From: a virus
Direction: 5' to 3' (one strand)
Virus record (IMG/VR): IMGVR_UViG_3300042691_034260
Coordinates: 1 to 35,676 of that record
DNA: 35,676 nucleotides
The translations under genes were made by a program, and so were the position numbers. This document shows positions 34,327 to 35,676 of the stretch, piece after piece. The stretch's first letter is position 1, and every line of letters begins with the position of its first letter. The notes under the pieces were generated by a model. The model did not search any database, was not told the origin of the DNA, and saw only the letters and a list, made by a program, of their open reading frames with translations.

Positions 34327-35676
34327 GCTCATTTGCTAATTTACGTAGTTCGTCATCATCGGGATTTTCTAAATCTAATTCTTCTTGTTGAGTGATTTCA
34401 GTGTCAAATAAATTACCAAACGTATTTTGGGCAGGACCACCTCTTAAACGTGACCCTTCTAAACTACGTAGGAATGGACCGGCTTTCTCAATTAATTCAA
34501 ATGCTTCATCTTTAGTTTTGGTATTAAATAGTTCCTCTACAAATTGACTAAAATAAAGAATATTACGAGGAACCCATTCGCTATATTCATCACCGACGGA
34601 ATTTTTAGCATTAAGTTTTTGCCAACCTTTCCAATTAAGTTTACCTTTAATTTTAGCAATTTCAATGTCCATTAATTGTTGAGCACGTTGAACAGCTACA
34701 ATATGGCAATAGACATTGTGTCCCATCATAAGAGCATATGAGAAACTGTCCCATGATGTTTTACCTTCTTTGCCAATTTTGTTTAGCATACCGGGAGCAT
34801 AGTGACAAATATCTCCCATATTTAATCTGCGGCCTAGTTCTGATTCGAAGGGGAATGGGATTGTGCTTTCGGCAAGTAGTTTGTTATCTGGTGCTTTGTC
34901 CATAATAACACTCCAACGTTTCGTAGTGTGCTGGGCATTTGTGTAGACGAGGCCGTGTGCTGTTGCGATAAACGGTGAGGCGCAATCAAAAGAGATGGTA
35001 AGGTTTTCATTAATGTGTTTCCTAATTTGTCGTTGAATTAAAGTCAAATAGCACGACCAGTCAAGTTGTGCTGTACCAAGAACGTGAATCCAGTCTTTAT
35101 TTTGTAATAAACCATCTTCACGTAAGGTCATTAGGCGTTTGAGTGTTATGTCCATCTTACACATATTTGCACCACCAAACGCCCATCCTTCTGCGGCCTT
35201 ATCGCCCCAGATAGCAGGATCACTAAATTCTTTAACACCTTGATACCACTTTTCCGCAGTATCCCAATCGCTACCTTGCAACACATTTAGGAACTTAGTA
35301 TGACCTAAACGATTCTTAAGGAAGTAATCATTATTAAACTTGGTCTTATCTAGACAGTCATCAAAGGTCTTTAGTCCTGTCTTAGCAGTGTGATTATGAT
35401 CGCAAGCCCATGTAGGAACGTCGAGCATCATAGACCAATCGGCAGTAAGCTCAAGCCATTCTAAGATTTGTTGACGAGTTTTATTAGCTTCTTTACCTTC
35501 AAAGTCTAGCCAATCAAATTTAAGAACACCTTTACCGATTTGGTATCCACCGGAGTCTCCAAGAATCATAGTGTTATTACGATCTCGTTGTTGGATCATT
35601 GATTCTTGAGTCATACTCTTATTAAGATCTAATTGTGCATGACCTGCAGAATAAAGAGCATACTTGTAAGTAAAAT
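34316..35676 (-). CDS. DpdA-like DNA 7-deazaguanine transglycosylase (TGT family; 5' end outside window)
   Basis: The frame stays open to the window edge (YALYSAGHAQLDLNKS precedes the first ATG at 35614), so the start lies outside. Core tRNA-guanine transglycosylase elements occur in order: LGDSGGYQIGKG (TGT DSGGFQ), LNVLQGSDWD, WAFGGANMC, HVLGTAQLDW, and SFDCASPF (TGT MFDCVLP, the nucleophile Asp). The CxCx2C...H zinc site of tRNA enzymes is not present. A zinc-less, divergent TGT with QueE in the same gene run fits DpdA, which swaps guanine in DNA for a 7-deazaguanine. A tRNA substrate is less likely but not excluded. Confidence 0.82.
   Translation of the reverse strand, partial: FTYKYALYSAGHAQLDLNKSMTQESMIQQRDRNNTMILGDSGGYQIGKGVLKFDWLDFEGKEANKTRQQILEWLELTADWSMMLDVPTWACDHNHTAKTGLKTFDDCLDKTKFNNDYFLKNRLGHTKFLNVLQGSDWDTAEKWYQGVKEFSDPAIWGDKAAEGWAFGGANMCKMDITLKRLMTLREDGLLQNKDWIHVLGTAQLDWSCYLTLIQRQIRKHINENLTISFDCASPFIATAHGLVYTNAQHTTKRWSVIMDKAPDNKLLAESTIPFPFESELGRRLNMGDICHYAPGMLNKIGKEGKTSWDSFSYALMMGHNVYCHIVAVQRAQQLMDIEIAKIKGKLNWKGWQKLNAKNSVGDEYSEWVPRNILYFSQFVEELFNTKTKDEAFELIEKAGPFLRSLEGSRLRGGPAQNTFGNLFDTEITQQEELDLENPDDDELRKLANELDN

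Noticed and set aside
1-35676. tRNA genes, CRISPR arrays, insertion sequences or an attachment site
   Set aside because: No cloverleaf-like segments, regular direct repeats with spacers, transposase or integrase were seen. A tRNA-finding program would be needed to exclude tRNAs fully.

Overview
The window looks like part of the genome of a large, AT-rich tailed phage of the T4-like (contractile-tail myovirus) type, probably of aquatic or marine origin. The evidence is a T4 gp6-like baseplate wedge protein followed by a giant tail or baseplate protein and several fibre-type genes. It is joined by a DHFR-thymidylate synthase pair in the T4 frd-td order, a T4 RNase H-type 5' nuclease, and long runs of small genes that overlap by 1 to 20 bases. 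I see no tRNA, rRNA, insertion sequence, CRISPR array or integrase. The host cannot be named from the sequence.

Left arm (1-20606, all on +): a structural module. It holds the 3' part of a gp6-like baseplate gene, one 13.4-kb gene for a 4453-residue virion protein, a 220-residue structural protein, and three tandem paralogous fibre genes. The giant protein contains a recognisable seven-repeat FG-GAP-like beta-propeller. The three fibre genes share an N-terminal domain but end differently: one in a tail-collar domain, one in an unrecognised domain, and one in a domain resembling phage auto-processing or chaperone tails.

Right arm (20603-35676, all on -): a metabolic and accessory module converging on the left arm. 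Reading in the direction of transcription (right to left) it holds: a TGT-like DNA transglycosylase of the DpdA type, truncated by the window edge; two conserved unknown genes, one with a possible tunnelling-fold (QueD/PTPS-like) pattern; a small conserved gene; a GT-B glycosyltransferase; a cupin-like protein; GMP reductase; a HIT-family protein; QueE; a second glycosyltransferase; an unknown gene; a 5'-3' exonuclease; four small unknown genes; a MoxR-type AAA+ ATPase; a VWA protein with a metallopeptidase-like motif; three unknown genes; DHFR; and thymidylate synthase. The two arms meet with overlapping stop codons and no visible terminator.

Two systems stand out. The first is a probable 7-deazaguanine DNA-modification route (QueE makes the base precursor and the DpdA-like enzyme inserts it), with purine-salvage and sugar-transfer genes nearby. 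The second is a self-contained MoxR-ATPase/VWA pair. It has near-perfect sigma-70 promoters, a terminator between the two genes and a visibly higher GC content than its neighbours.
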